Shown: piece after piece, positions 15,608 to 22,432 of the stretch
Position numbering within the stretch: position 1 is the first letter of the stretch
How the letters are laid out: every line of letters starts with the position of its first letter
Source of the DNA: a virus
DNA length: 41,902 nucleotides
Reading direction: 5' to 3' (one strand)
Virus record (IMG/VR): IMGVR_UViG_3300041410_000014
Location: 1-41,902 of that record
Position numbers and translations under genes: made by a program
Notes under the pieces: generated by a model
Seen by the model: only the letters and a program-made list of their open reading frames with translations
The model's database searches: none
Told to the model about the DNA's origin: nothing

Positions 15608-16060
15608 TCACCTCTTGTGCTTCACGGCCACCGAGAAATGCTTGTACATCTTCCCGGCGAACTTGCCCTTCTTGATCGGCTTCTCGCCCCAGTACTTCAC
15701 GGCGATCAGATCGTTGATCTGGGGGGCTGCGTCCTGGAGTTCACGCTTGAGCACCGAGCCGTACCCGATGATCCGGTACTTGTCGCCGCCCTTGGTCTGG
15801 ACGGTCACGGTCGGGCACATCGCGTCGTCCTCGGAGGTGGCGAAGTCGGACCGGGTCTCCCCGACCTTGGTCACCACACCGGAGATGGCCTCACCGCGCT
15901 CCGTCGGGACCCAGCCCTCCGCGTCGTCCTCCTGGACGGAGTTGAGCAGGTCGTCCGCGTCCTCGAAATCGGTGTCGGTGGTGCTGGCGCCGTCGGGACC
16001 GAGCAGGTCGTTGGCCTCAGCGAAATCGGCGTCCGTCGGGGTGGTGGTCTTGCCTGCCAT
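15608..16060 (-). CDS. OB-like protein, possible ssDNA-binding role
   Basis: 150 residues: an acidic, low-complexity N-terminus (repeated DFxxAxDLL at about 12-20 and 31-39) and a beta-rich C-terminal part (GVVTKVGETRSDF, PTVTVQTKGGDKYRIIGYG, LIAVKYWGEKPIKKGKF) with a basic end KHKR. This could be an OB-fold that binds nucleic acid; it sits in the recombination/replication region next to a YqaJ exonuclease, where an ssDNA-binding or annealing protein would be expected. That is inference from pattern and context. ATG at 16060 has AAGGAGCACAG upstream. Confidence 0.65.
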   Translation of the reverse strand: MAGKTTTPTDADFAEANDLLGPDGASTTDTDFEDADDLLNSVQEDDAEGWVPTERGEAISGVVTKVGETRSDFATSEDDAMCPTVTVQTKGGDKYRIIGYGSVLKRELQDAAPQINDLIAVKYWGEKPIKKGKFAGKMYKHFSVAVKHKR

Positions 16061-16104
16061 CTGTGCTCCTTGTGCGTTCAGTGGAGTAGTGCGTTGTTGG
16101 TGCG

Positions 16105-16138
16105 GCCCGGCGGGGACCTGATTGGTCTCCCGCCGGGC
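16105..16138 (-). terminator. hairpin before 15608-16060 gene
   Basis: GCCCGGCGGG/CCCGCCGGGC stem with further inner GACC/GGTC pairing. It could terminate the tRNA-like transcript or act as an attenuator for the gene 45 bases downstream. Confidence 0.5.
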
Positions 16139-16249
16139 GTCTCTCCGAACCGTCACGCCTCGTGGATAGGGCGTTCATCAGGGTTTCCACGCGTCCGGCT
16201 CAATTTCGTCCGGTCCGACCTGCCGTTCACCCCAAACCCGTCTCGGTCG

Positions 16250-16320
16250 CGCCCCGACGTGGACTCGAACCACGTTCACCCTCCCGGTACCGAAGGGCTG
16301 ACAACTGCCTATCCAGGGGC
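16250..16320 (-). tRNA. degenerate tRNA-like element
   Basis: On the minus strand CGTGG-TTCGAGT-CCACG is a perfect T-arm, preceded by a five-base variable loop and an anticodon-like arm CCTTC-GGTACCG-GGAGG. The D-arm region TAGGCAGTTGTCAGCC is recognisable. The acceptor GCCCC..GA pairs with TCGGGGC only with two bulged bases, and loop position 33 is G rather than T (formal anticodon TAC), so aminoacylation is doubtful. It may be a decayed tRNA, a tRNA mimic or an att-site relic. Confidence 0.4.
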
Positions 16321-16395
16321 CGCCGGTCCCAGGCGGATAATCCGCCGTGCTTTCGCCCCTATCGCCACCACGTGACTTCGGGACTGACGAATCTT

Positions 16396-16424
16396 ACCTT
16401 ACAGGGTTGCCGGTAATGTCGCAA
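16396..16424 (-). promoter_or_regulatory. promoter for tRNA-like RNA and 15608-16060
   Basis: TTGCGA-N17-TAAGGT with CTG before the -10. The start site would lie near 16389, about 70 bases upstream of the tRNA-like 5' end. Confidence 0.65.
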
Positions 16425-16426
16425 TC

Positions 16427-16444
16427 TTGACGCTTACGCGTCAG
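16427..16444. promoter_or_regulatory. 18-bp inverted-repeat site 6
   Basis: TTGAC-GCTTACGC-GTCAG, overlapping the stop codon of the YqaJ gene and immediately upstream of the promoter at 16396-16424. Confidence 0.55.
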
Positions 16445-17609
16445 GAAGCTTGTACTGCTTCGGCACCCGGATGGTCATCCGCCGGTACCGGCTGCTGACG
16501 GTAACAGCCTCGGCTACCTCCGGGTAATCGCGCTTCAACGCTTCCACGTCGATGCGCTTGGTAGAAACCTCGGGGTAGCCCACGATCTTCTCGTCACCCA
16601 GGTACGCCGCGCCAGCGTCCCCGGTCCAGGACCGGAATTCGTTCTTGATCGCGGTGAACTCGGCCTCGGCCTCCTCGTGCCGCTTCTTGGCCCGCTGGTA
16701 GTCCTTAATCCACTCCTCCGCCAGGTCGGGCAGATCGGTGGAAGGAGACAGCACGGTCGGGTGCTGCTCCTTCAACAGGCCCTCGGTGATCGGGTGCCGG
16801 AAATCATGGAGCGGGATTTCATCCCCCAGGATGTTGTCTTCCCAGAAGTCGTCAGCCGTTTCCATCATCTCGCCGAACCAGTCGGCATCGAAGTGGACCT
16901 CTACCGTGAAGAACTGGCGCGACCGGTCGATGTGGAAGCACCCGAGGTAACCCACAGGGAGACCGAGAATGCCCATCTGCCACTGAATCTGGGCCTGATA
17001 CCCCAGGGGAGCCGAACCTGTCCCCTTGCCACCGGGCCGGATGGTGCCGGACTCCCAGTGCTCGTCATCCCCCGCCGTCTTGCACTCGATGACGGCCTCG
17101 GCCTTCCAAGACCGAGGCTTGCACCCGAACCGGTCCGGCGTGACCCGGATGTGCTCCTTGCCGTTCATCGCCCAGAGCCCACCCCCGAATCGGGAGACCA
17201 GGCCGATCTCCTCGGCCGTCTTCTGGGCTACCACGTCTTCCAGCCGGTGACCCCACTCGATCGGCGCACCGGTCAGCTCCACGTCCGGCTCGGTCCGTTT
17301 CTTCTTGGACCAGATCGACATGGCCGTCTCGTGCTCGTTCACCCCGATCAGGGCGCCGACCTCAGACCCGCCGATGCCCTCCTTGCGTGCGGCGAGCCAC
17401 GCCGCGCGCCCGGCACACTCGGGGAGGATGAGACGACTCGGCGCCTTGCGGGGGCTGGCGAACCGGTGCGCCGGGTGTGGGCACCCGAGCTTGCCGCCCG
17501 AGCGGGCCAGGTACATCTCTACCTGGCCCCTCAGGTACGCCTTCTCCTGCTCAGTCTTCCTCTCGGCCATCTCGGCCTCGGCCGGGAAATAGGCCATGGG
17601 CTCAGTCAT
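16434..17609 (-). CDS. YqaJ-family viral exonuclease/recombinase
   Basis: 391 residues. Lambda-exonuclease-like PD-(D/E)XK fold: GIGGSEVGALIG (79-90), a helical Glu in IEWGHRLED (~118), catalytic VTPDRF (Asp159) and VIECKTA (Glu175, Lys177), then the Gln of YQAQIQWQM near 205. Residues ~300-345 are a charged helical region. It would resect double-stranded DNA ends 5' to 3' for single-strand annealing recombination. No RecT-like annealing partner is recognised next to it; the OB-like protein at 15608 is the nearest candidate. ATG at 17609 overlaps the preceding stop as ATGA. Confidence 0.9.
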   Translation of the reverse strand: MTEPMAYFPAEAEMAERKTEQEKAYLRGQVEMYLARSGGKLGCPHPAHRFASPRKAPSRLILPECAGRAAWLAARKEGIGGSEVGALIGVNEHETAMSIWSKKKRTEPDVELTGAPIEWGHRLEDVVAQKTAEEIGLVSRFGGGLWAMNGKEHIRVTPDRFGCKPRSWKAEAVIECKTAGDDEHWESGTIRPGGKGTGSAPLGYQAQIQWQMGILGLPVGYLGCFHIDRSRQFFTVEVHFDADWFGEMMETADDFWEDNILGDEIPLHDFRHPITEGLLKEQHPTVLSPSTDLPDLAEEWIKDYQRAKKRHEEAEAEFTAIKNEFRSWTGDAGAAYLGDEKIVGYPEVSTKRIDVEALKRDYPEVAEAVTVSSRYRRMTIRVPKQYKLPDA

Positions 17610-17824
17610 CGCGTGGTGTCCCCCGGCTCGACCGGCGTGAGGTTGATCGACGTGGGCCACTCGATCGTGAGGGTGATCGACGTGGGCCACTCCCCGTTGA
17701 TCTTCTCTAGGTGCTCCTTGTTGATGTAGACCTGGCCGACGGGCAGGGACTTCAGGTTGCTCACGGCGTAGACCACCGTGTTCTCGGTCTCCCGATCGAA
17801 CGGAAGGATGACTCGGATAGCCAC
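17606..17824 (-). CDS. small beta-rich protein with internal duplication
   Basis: 72 residues beginning VAIRVILPFDRETENT. Its C-terminal part contains a duplicated peptide, EWPTSITLTI and EWPTSINLTP, from two 19-base copies 30 bases apart (17644-17662 and 17674-17692). Function unknown. GTG at 17824 follows the previous stop by two bases, with GGGGGA upstream; its stop overlaps the YqaJ start. The first ~55 residues look like a small barrel or sheet domain, perhaps an accessory of the exonuclease given the coupling. Confidence 0.65.
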   Translation of the reverse strand: MAIRVILPFDRETENTVVYAVSNLKSLPVGQVYINKEHLEKINGEWPTSITLTIEWPTSINLTPVEPGDTTR

Positions 17825-17826
17825 GG

Positions 17827-18240
17827 TCAGATCCCCCGTCCGCTGGCCTCGTCGTAGTCCGAAGCCGTGGACCGGCGCTCGGACAGGCTGCTCAGGAGAC
17901 CGTCCAGGGCCGCGCCCAGGTCGAACACTTCCACGGTCTCCACCTGGAACTCGGCCAGCACCTGGGCGTGCCGGAGGTGACGGCCGCCAGACATCAGCCA
18001 CTCGGCCAGCGCGTCCGAGGTGGCGCCATCCGGGCCGCGCTTGCCGGTGACGAACCAGAACCCGTCCACCTTGTACGCGATCATCGGGTAGCCCCGGCTC
18101 GGGCCGAACGTGACCACCAGGCCCAGGACGGTCCCGTCGGCCAACATCCCGAAGTCCGGCATGGCCTCCAGGCTCTCCAGGTACCGGGCCTTGCGCTCGA
18201 TCTCCCGGCGCAACTCTTCCTTACGCTTCTCCAGGCCCAC
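17827..18240 (-). CDS. phage protein, unknown function
   Basis: 137 residues: an N-terminal coiled helix (GLEKRKEELRREIERKARYLESLEA), a beta-rich middle with MIAYKVDGFWFVTGKRG that resembles the 15160-15480 protein, and an acidic C-terminus. Start is GTG at 18240 with GGAGG eight bases upstream. Lies between the RuvC-like and YqaJ genes. No function assigned. Confidence 0.7.
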   Translation of the reverse strand: MGLEKRKEELRREIERKARYLESLEAMPDFGMLADGTVLGLVVTFGPSRGYPMIAYKVDGFWFVTGKRGPDGATSDALAEWLMSGGRHLRHAQVLAEFQVETVEVFDLGAALDGLLSSLSERRSTASDYDEASGRGI

Positions 18241-18243
18241 AGC

Positions 18244-18753
18244 CTAAACCTCCATCTTGATCTTGGACAGTTGGTTCCTGTGAACCTCGGGGAGTTTGAA
18301 CACCGGACGGCCGACGAAGTCATTGATCATGACCCACAACCACCAAGCGTCACACTCGTTGTCGTTCGTGAACTCCACGCCGCCACGCTTGAAAGCGGCC
18401 AGCGCCATGTCCGTCTTGCTGGCGCTCCCGGACCCGGTGGCGTACTTCTTGAGACAGGTCGGCGGGACTGTGCCGTACGGGATCTCCGCCTGGATCAGAC
18501 CCTCCCGGACAGCACCGTGCACCATCCCGGTGGTCCCGGCGCTGTACGACTTCTCCAGGTATCCCTCTATCAGGACCAGTTCAGGTGCACCGAAAAGACC
18601 TAGAACCTGGTGCCGGATATAGGTCAGGCGCCGGTCACCCTTGGCGGCTCCAGGCTTGATCAGGTGCGTGCACGCGGTCCCATCGACCCCGGTGTGGGCC
18701 AGACCCGGCGCCGTGATGGACAGGTCCAGGCCCGCGACCTTCCTGACACTCAC
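18244..18753 (-). CDS. RuvC-like Holliday-junction nuclease
   Basis: 169 residues with the RNase H-like order of acidic residues: VAGLDLSITAPG (Asp10), LVLIEGY (Glu63), and TNDNECDAWWLWVM (Asp131/Asp135). A conserved-type loop LKKYATGSGSASK (~101-113) sits between, as in phage RuvC enzymes. It should cut branched recombination or replication intermediates before packaging. Start is GTG at 18753, overlapping the upstream stop as GTGA; no Shine-Dalgarno sequence, so translation is probably coupled. A longer upstream frame lies antiphase in the previous gene and is rejected. Confidence 0.87.
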   Translation of the reverse strand: MSVRKVAGLDLSITAPGLAHTGVDGTACTHLIKPGAAKGDRRLTYIRHQVLGLFGAPELVLIEGYLEKSYSAGTTGMVHGAVREGLIQAEIPYGTVPPTCLKKYATGSGSASKTDMALAAFKRGGVEFTNDNECDAWWLWVMINDFVGRPVFKLPEVHRNQLSKIKMEV

Positions 18754-19205
18754 TTGTGCACCGGGCACATCGGGTGCGGCCCGAGTTCCGGGGCACGAAA
18801 CCCGCACTTGCATTTGCTCAGATCGACCTTTCGAACAGGGCAGTCCAGCAGGCATGGCCGGTCGTCGTCCTGGTCGTCGCACTCCTTGGAGTGAGGCGGC
18901 AGGTATCGGTCCATCGCGGCGACATGACCACCGGTGTCCGAGTTGTGGAACGGGTCCCGGACGTGCCGCATGGCCTCGTCCACGACCCGGCTCATCTCCC
19001 GGAACGTGGCGACCAGGTTCAGCCCCATCAGCAGGACGGACACCTTAGACACCGGCATCTCGACGTGCCTCTCCTCCCCCTCATGCATGAGGAGCAGGCA
19101 CGCGCGGCTAGCGCCATCCGGGATCTCGTAGCTGGCCTGGAGCATCCTCTGGGCCTGCTCCCACTGGTCCGGAGTCAGTTCGTCGATCTCTACCTTGAGC
19201 CGCAT
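18750..19205 (-). CDS. phage protein with Cys/His-rich C-terminus
   Basis: 151 residues starting MRLKVEIDELTPDQWEQA. Residues ~1-95 are alpha/beta; the C-terminal part has HSKECDDQDDD, CLLDCPVRK, CKCGF and HPMCPVHK, enough Cys/His for one or two zinc sites. No family recognised. GGAGGG precedes the ATG, and the gene is first after the promoter at 19233-19262. Start of the recombination sub-operon (19205 to 16434). Confidence 0.72.
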   Translation of the reverse strand: MRLKVEIDELTPDQWEQAQRMLQASYEIPDGASRACLLLMHEGEERHVEMPVSKVSVLLMGLNLVATFREMSRVVDEAMRHVRDPFHNSDTGGHVAAMDRYLPPHSKECDDQDDDRPCLLDCPVRKVDLSKCKCGFRAPELGPHPMCPVHK

Positions 19206-19232
19206 CGGCGGCCCTCCTTCCTTCTGGCTGAA

Positions 19233-19262
19233 ACCTTACCGTATAGACTGCAAGGTTTGCAA
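19233..19262 (-). promoter_or_regulatory. promoter for recombination genes
   Basis: TTGCAA-N18-TAAGGT upstream of 18750-19205; the triplet before the -10 is CGG rather than CTG. Confidence 0.6.
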
Positions 19263-19294
19263 CAGGGGGAGGAGGACCGCCGCATTTTCGCAGG

Positions 19295-19447
19295 TCAGTG
19301 CTGGAGGCGGATACGGTGCCAGGTCTGATCCAGGCGATAACCAGCCATCACCCATCGGCCCGCCCGGATCCCACAAGAGTGGATACCGACCCGGTTCGCG
19401 TACCGGGCACGCTTGGATACCAGTCGGCGCCTACGAGACCGGTTCAT
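19295..19447 (-). CDS. small Arg-rich protein
   Basis: 50 residues beginning MNRSRRRRLVSKRARY, net charge strongly positive, with one Cys. The ATG overlaps the previous stop as ATGA. Possible nucleic-acid-binding or charge-neutralising protein; no family recognised. The longer in-frame extension lies antiphase within the preceding gene. Confidence 0.58.
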   Translation of the reverse strand: MNRSRRRRLVSKRARYANRVGIHSCGIRAGRWVMAGYRLDQTWHRIRLQH

Positions 19448-20169
19448 CTCGGGATGCTCTGGGAGCTGTACGGCCGGGCAGGGATGTGCTGGTTGTTGTA
19501 CGGCCGGGTGCGGATCCACACTCCGTCACCGGCCGGGTTGAGCGTCAGCCGGTCGCCGATCCAGTTCGATCCGGTGTTCTCCCCGTTCAGCCAGCGCCGG
19601 AGCTGGGCGGTCTCAGCCGCGTTCAGCTGGACGATGTGCTCCCGGTCCGGGATGACGCGCGCCAGGGTGGCCCGGTAGACGGCCTCGGCCACGGCCTCGG
19701 CCGCCAGGATGCCGCCGGACCCGGCGTCCTCCCAGGACACCCGGGCCACCTCCCACCGGTTGCTCCCCATCTTCACGACCAGGTCCCGCTCGGGGGTGTG
19801 CTCGGTGTGCAGCGCCAGGCCGTGGTGCGGGCTGTGCAGCGAGATCCGGCGCTCGTCCTCCGGCCACGGGTAGGTTAGGACGGCCGCCAGCTCATACTCG
19901 GCGCCGTCCGGCACGCCGTTCTGATTCCAGGTCTCCAGCAACCGCGTCAGCGCGTCCACCAGCGTGGTCGGCTGGCCCTCGGTGAGGTCCAGGACGGCCT
20001 CGTCATCCATGGCCGCCTGAGCGTCCAGGGACTCGGCGACGACCTCCCGGCCCTGACCGGTCCGCGCCATGCCGATCCGGATCTCCCGCTCCCGCTCCAC
20101 GGCGCGGCTCACCGCGTCCAGGTCATCGACCCCGGACAGGAAAACCTTCAACGCCCTGATCTCTTCCAC
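19444..20169 (-). CDS. phage protein, unknown function
   Basis: 241 residues. N-terminal helical region with Glu/Arg-rich segments (AVSREVEREREI-type), an acidic middle and a C-terminal portion with sheet-like pattern (RRISLHSPHHGLALHTEH, DLVVKMGSNRWEVARV, ending with repeated RPYNNQ/RPYSSQ motifs). Function unknown. GTG at 20169 follows GGGGAGGAAG. It is first after the promoter at 20211-20239. Confidence 0.7.
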   Translation of the reverse strand: MEEIRALKVFLSGVDDLDAVSRAVEREREIRIGMARTGQGREVVAESLDAQAAMDDEAVLDLTEGQPTTLVDALTRLLETWNQNGVPDGAEYELAAVLTYPWPEDERRISLHSPHHGLALHTEHTPERDLVVKMGSNRWEVARVSWEDAGSGGILAAEAVAEAVYRATLARVIPDREHIVQLNAAETAQLRRWLNGENTGSNWIGDRLTLNPAGDGVWIRTRPYNNQHIPARPYSSQSIPR

Positions 20170-20210
20170 GTTCTTCCTCCCCTAACGGCAGGCCTCTCCC
20201 ACCATCCATA

Positions 20211-20239
20211 ACCTTACAGCATTGCCTACAAAGTAACAA
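20211..20239 (-). promoter_or_regulatory. promoter for 20169-19295
   Basis: TTGTTA-N17-TAAGGT with GCTG before the -10. The -35 overlaps the last two bases of the upstream terminator hairpin. Confidence 0.65.
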
Positions 20240-20263
20240 CCCCCGGCCGGTCGGCCGGGGGTT
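20238..20263 (-). terminator. hairpin terminator after metallopeptidase gene
   Basis: 12-bp stem AACCCCCGGCCG/CGGCCGGGGGTT with a two-base apex, 12 bases past the stop codon. Confidence 0.75.
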
Positions 20264-20274
20264 GCTCGGGGGGG

Positions 20275-21534
20275 TCATTCCTTCTCGGTGAACAGCTCCT
20301 CACAGTCGTCACACCTGACCACCATCTTGTCCGCCACCTTCTTGGACGCCCGGATGATGTTCGGCTCCTCGCACAGGCACGTCAGCTTGACGTTGCTCGT
20401 GCTCTTGGTCTCGGTCCCCTTGGGGGCCTTGCCCATGTTCTCGCCGCCGTTGCTGTCCTGGTCGTCCTCCGAGCCGCCCAGCCATCCGGGGAGGCGGACC
20501 ATGAGGCAGATCTCCTGTTCCAGTTCATCGATCAGGTCGGCATATTCCGTGATCGTGCTGGGTGTCAGGGTTACTGCCGAGAACCCCAGGGCCTTGTCCG
20601 CCTTGTCGCCTCGGTACTCCAGGCCCAGCTCCTTGGCCGTCTTCAGGAACACCTGGTTGTGCCAGCGGCCCTGACGGCTCGTGTCCTTCTCGCCCCGGTG
20701 CTCGGCCAGTGCGTGCGCCGACTCGTGGAGCATGGTCTGGAGCACCTGGTGGGCACCCTTGGCCAGGGTCTCCCCTGCCATGAACATCTCGTGGACGTGG
20801 GCGGAGGTCTCGCCGTCCCGAGTAATCCAGCCCTGGGGGCGGAAGTGGCCCCACTTGTTGCTGCTCCCCATTCCGATCCCGGCGCCGGTCACGATCACGA
20901 CCTCAGGCACCTCCGGGTGGTTCTGGCGGATCCGTTCGTGGACCCGCTCCAGAAGCTTGACCACAGCCGAGCCGGTCAGCTCCCGGACGACCTCAGGGGT
21001 CTCATCCTCGTCTTTGAAGGCTTCCCGCATCTCGCCCAGCGAAGTACCCGGCACACCGGCCACAGGGAGGTGAGCATCGTTGTCAGCGCCCAGGGTCTCG
21101 ATGTGCTGGGTCAGCTTGCCCGCCAGCCAGGGGGACAGCGCGGCGGCATCTGCCAGGTCTGCGTCCACAGCCAGGGTCTCGGTGTCGTTCATGTCGGCCT
21201 CCCCGCCGTCGTTGGCCTTGATGATGTTGCGCTCGTTCTCCTCGTCCACAGCCTCGGCGTACGCTCGCTTGATTCCGGCCGCGTCCTCCGGCGCCAGCCA
21301 CATGGTCTGGATCGGGGCCGCCTCGAACGATCCGGCGGAGGTCTCGATGACGTACTTGCCCCGAGCCTCGTACGGGCCAGCGGCCCGCACCCCCTTGTCA
21401 ATGACCCGGGCAACCTGAACGCCCTCCCCGGTCTTGGTGGCGCTCGGCCCGACCGTGCCGTCCACACTGACCTTGACGATGATCCGGTCGTTGATCTGAA
21501 CCTTGCTGGCGTTGATCTTGCCCTTGGCGGTCAT
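20275..21534 (-). CDS. SprT-like metallopeptidase-domain protein
   Basis: 419 residues. Residues ~1-95: a small beta-rich module (KVQINDRIIVKVSVDG) like those in other phage proteins. After an acidic linker, ~180-340 form a zinc-peptidase-like domain with LHESAHALAEH (His270, Glu271, His274) and a possible third ligand His292 (RWHNQVF). The C-terminus ends in a zinc ribbon (CLCEEP and CDDCEE). The layout of HExxH, further His and ribbon resembles SprT/Spartan-type proteases, which remove proteins cross-linked to DNA. ATG at 21534 follows GGGAG. It is transcribed alone from the promoter at 21576-21604. Confidence 0.78.
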   Translation of the reverse strand: MTAKGKINASKVQINDRIIVKVSVDGTVGPSATKTGEGVQVARVIDKGVRAAGPYEARGKYVIETSAGSFEAAPIQTMWLAPEDAAGIKRAYAEAVDEENERNIIKANDGGEADMNDTETLAVDADLADAAALSPWLAGKLTQHIETLGADNDAHLPVAGVPGTSLGEMREAFKDEDETPEVVRELTGSAVVKLLERVHERIRQNHPEVPEVVIVTGAGIGMGSSNKWGHFRPQGWITRDGETSAHVHEMFMAGETLAKGAHQVLQTMLHESAHALAEHRGEKDTSRQGRWHNQVFLKTAKELGLEYRGDKADKALGFSAVTLTPSTITEYADLIDELEQEICLMVRLPGWLGGSEDDQDSNGGENMGKAPKGTETKSTSNVKLTCLCEEPNIIRASKKVADKMVVRCDDCEELFTEKE

Positions 21535-21575
21535 CGCTGTCTCCCTTGCTTGCCGTTGTCCTGCTGACACGACAA

Positions 21576-21604
21576 ACATTACAGCCATGACTCTGAAGAG
21601 TCAA
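21576..21604 (-). promoter_or_regulatory. promoter for metallopeptidase gene
   Basis: TTGACT-N17-TAATGT, GGCTG before the -10; divergent to the plus-strand promoter at 21640. Confidence 0.8.
21587..21604. promoter_or_regulatory. 18-bp inverted-repeat site 7
   Basis: ATGAC-TCTGAAGA-GTCAA, covering the -35 of the promoter at 21576-21604. Confidence 0.7.
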
Positions 21605-21619
21605 CCCTACAGCTGTGCC

Positions 21620-21635
21620 TGTGAAGTACTTCACA
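21620..21635. promoter_or_regulatory. 16-bp perfect palindrome between divergent promoters
   Basis: TGTGAAGTACTTCACA, centred between inverted-repeat sites 7 and 8. It shares the GTGAAGT core with the 18-bp repeat, so may be a variant or overlapping site; a weak GAAGTA-N17-TAGGGT minus-strand promoter also runs through it. Confidence 0.55.
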
Positions 21636-21639
21636 GTCG

Positions 21640-21657
21640 TTGACTCTCAAGTGTCAT
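21640..21657. promoter_or_regulatory. 18-bp inverted-repeat site 8
   Basis: TTGAC-TCTCAAGT-GTCAT, covering the -35 of the plus-strand promoter. Confidence 0.7.
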
Positions 21658-21668
21658 GACTGTAAGGT
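21640..21668 (+). promoter_or_regulatory. promoter for plus-strand 56-aa gene
   Basis: TTGACT-N17-TAAGGT, ACTG before the -10. The first 18 bases are also an inverted-repeat site. Confidence 0.78.
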
Positions 21669-21714
21669 TGAATACATCGAGGCGCACGGCCCCGGGGAGC
21701 GAGAGGACGAGATC

Positions 21715-21885
21715 ATGGAGTGCCGGATCAAGAGCAAGGGCATCAACCACAGTGACCCGAAGACAGACCCCGAGATGTTCACCATCTACGGGATCCGGAG
21801 GGCGGAGACCACCGTCACCGCCTGCCTGGCACACGCCATCATCGCTGAGGCTCGTGGTCACAAGGTGGACGTCATCCTCTCCTGA
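21715..21885 (+). CDS. 56-residue protein, unknown function
   Basis: Begins MECRIKSKGINHSDPK and ends HKVDVILS; mixed composition with one internal helix (LAHAIIAEARG). The ATG at 21715 is chosen because the frame upstream of it passes through the promoter, and GAGGACGAG gives a possible ribosome site. It is a monocistronic unit with its own consensus promoter, operator-like site and terminator, facing away from the metallopeptidase. Small, separately controlled genes in such switch-like regions are often regulators or anti-host proteins; nothing in the sequence decides this. Confidence 0.65.
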   Translation: MECRIKSKGINHSDPKTDPEMFTIYGIRRAETTVTACLAHAIIAEARGHKVDVILS

Positions 21886-21896
21886 GGACAGAGAAA

Positions 21897-21929
21897 GACC
21901 CCCGGGGAGAGTGCCCCTCCCCGGGGGTC
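21897..21929. terminator. bidirectional terminator
   Basis: Perfect 12-bp stem GACCCCCGGGGA/TCCCCGGGGGTC with a nine-base loop, between the 21715-21885 and 22010-22261 genes, which converge. Confidence 0.82.
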
Positions 21930-22009
21930 AGTCCCCCTCGGCGCAGTAAAGATCTGGTAGGTCCCGGAGCGCCAACTCCGGGAACCCGTCGCCCCACTTC
22001 AAGAGCGAG

Positions 22010-22261
22010 TCATGCGCTGGCCGCCAGGAGATCGGTCCGGGCGCCCTGGCCCGGCCTGCTCTCCTTCCAGCGATCGAGTTCGGCCCGGGTGAATACGGGC
22101 TTGTTGTACTGGTCAACCACCTGATGGCGGTTGACCTGGGGACCGATGCCGCGCGCCGCGTAGGACGAGAGCGTGTTCCGCTTGAGGCCCAGGTACCTAG
22201 CGGCCGGGCCATAGCCGACGAACTCCTCCGGCGCCTCGGTCGCATTGTCCGGGGTCATCAC
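22010..22261 (-). CDS. AlpA/MerR-type helix-turn-helix protein
   Basis: 83 residues with the short excisionase-like winged HTH pattern: FVGYGPAARYLGLKRNTLSSYAARG, then PVFTRAELDRW. Such proteins act as small transcription regulators or as excisionases (directionality factors). No integrase is seen in the window, so a regulatory role is as likely. GAGGAG lies before tandem GTG-ATG starts (22261 or 22258). It faces the plus-strand 22433 gene across a 170-base spacer that holds promoters for both, a layout typical of a genetic switch. Confidence 0.8.
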   Translation of the reverse strand: MMTPDNATEAPEEFVGYGPAARYLGLKRNTLSSYAARGIGPQVNRHQVVDQYNKPVFTRAELDRWKESRPGQGARTDLLAASA

Positions 22262-22300
22262 GGTTTCACTCCTCCTCAGATTATGGGTACTTCACTCGCG

Positions 22301-22330
22301 ACTATACAGTCACGCCGTTTCCTGGCACAA
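22301..22330 (-). promoter_or_regulatory. promoter for AlpA/MerR-like gene
   Basis: TTGTGC-N18-TATAGT, with ACTG before the -10; weaker -35 than other phage promoters. Confidence 0.5.
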
Positions 22331-22355
22331 GCCAGAGATTCGCTGGTCGCCCTCG

Positions 22356-22373
22356 TTGACACTTCACAGTCAA
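22356..22373. promoter_or_regulatory. 18-bp inverted-repeat site 9
   Basis: TTGAC-ACTTCACA-GTCAA, both half-sites perfect; the reverse complement of site 3. Covers the -35. Confidence 0.8.
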
Positions 22374-22384
22374 CGCTGTAATGT
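22356..22384 (+). promoter_or_regulatory. consensus promoter for 22433-22924
   Basis: TTGACA-N17-TAATGT with GCTG before the -10. Nearly identical to the promoter at 7372-7400. Confidence 0.87.
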
Positions 22385-22432
22385 AGTGGATGTGAGGGGG
22401 ACACGCCCCTCCACAAGGCCAGGGAGGCCACC

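Larger units (their letters stand above)
16061..16433. other. 373-base spacer without a gene
   Basis: Contains, in transcription order on the minus strand, a consensus promoter (16396-16424), a GC-rich hairpin region (16321-16357), a tRNA-like segment (16250-16320), about 110 bases with no recognised element, and a hairpin (16105-16138). It probably produces a structured non-coding RNA and/or a long leader of the 15608-16060 gene. Confidence 0.6.

Noticed and set aside
16250-16275. attP core overlapping a tRNA 3' end
   Set aside because: The TTCGAGTCC segment fits such a site, but no integrase gene or second repeat is visible, so it is only mentioned as an alternative.
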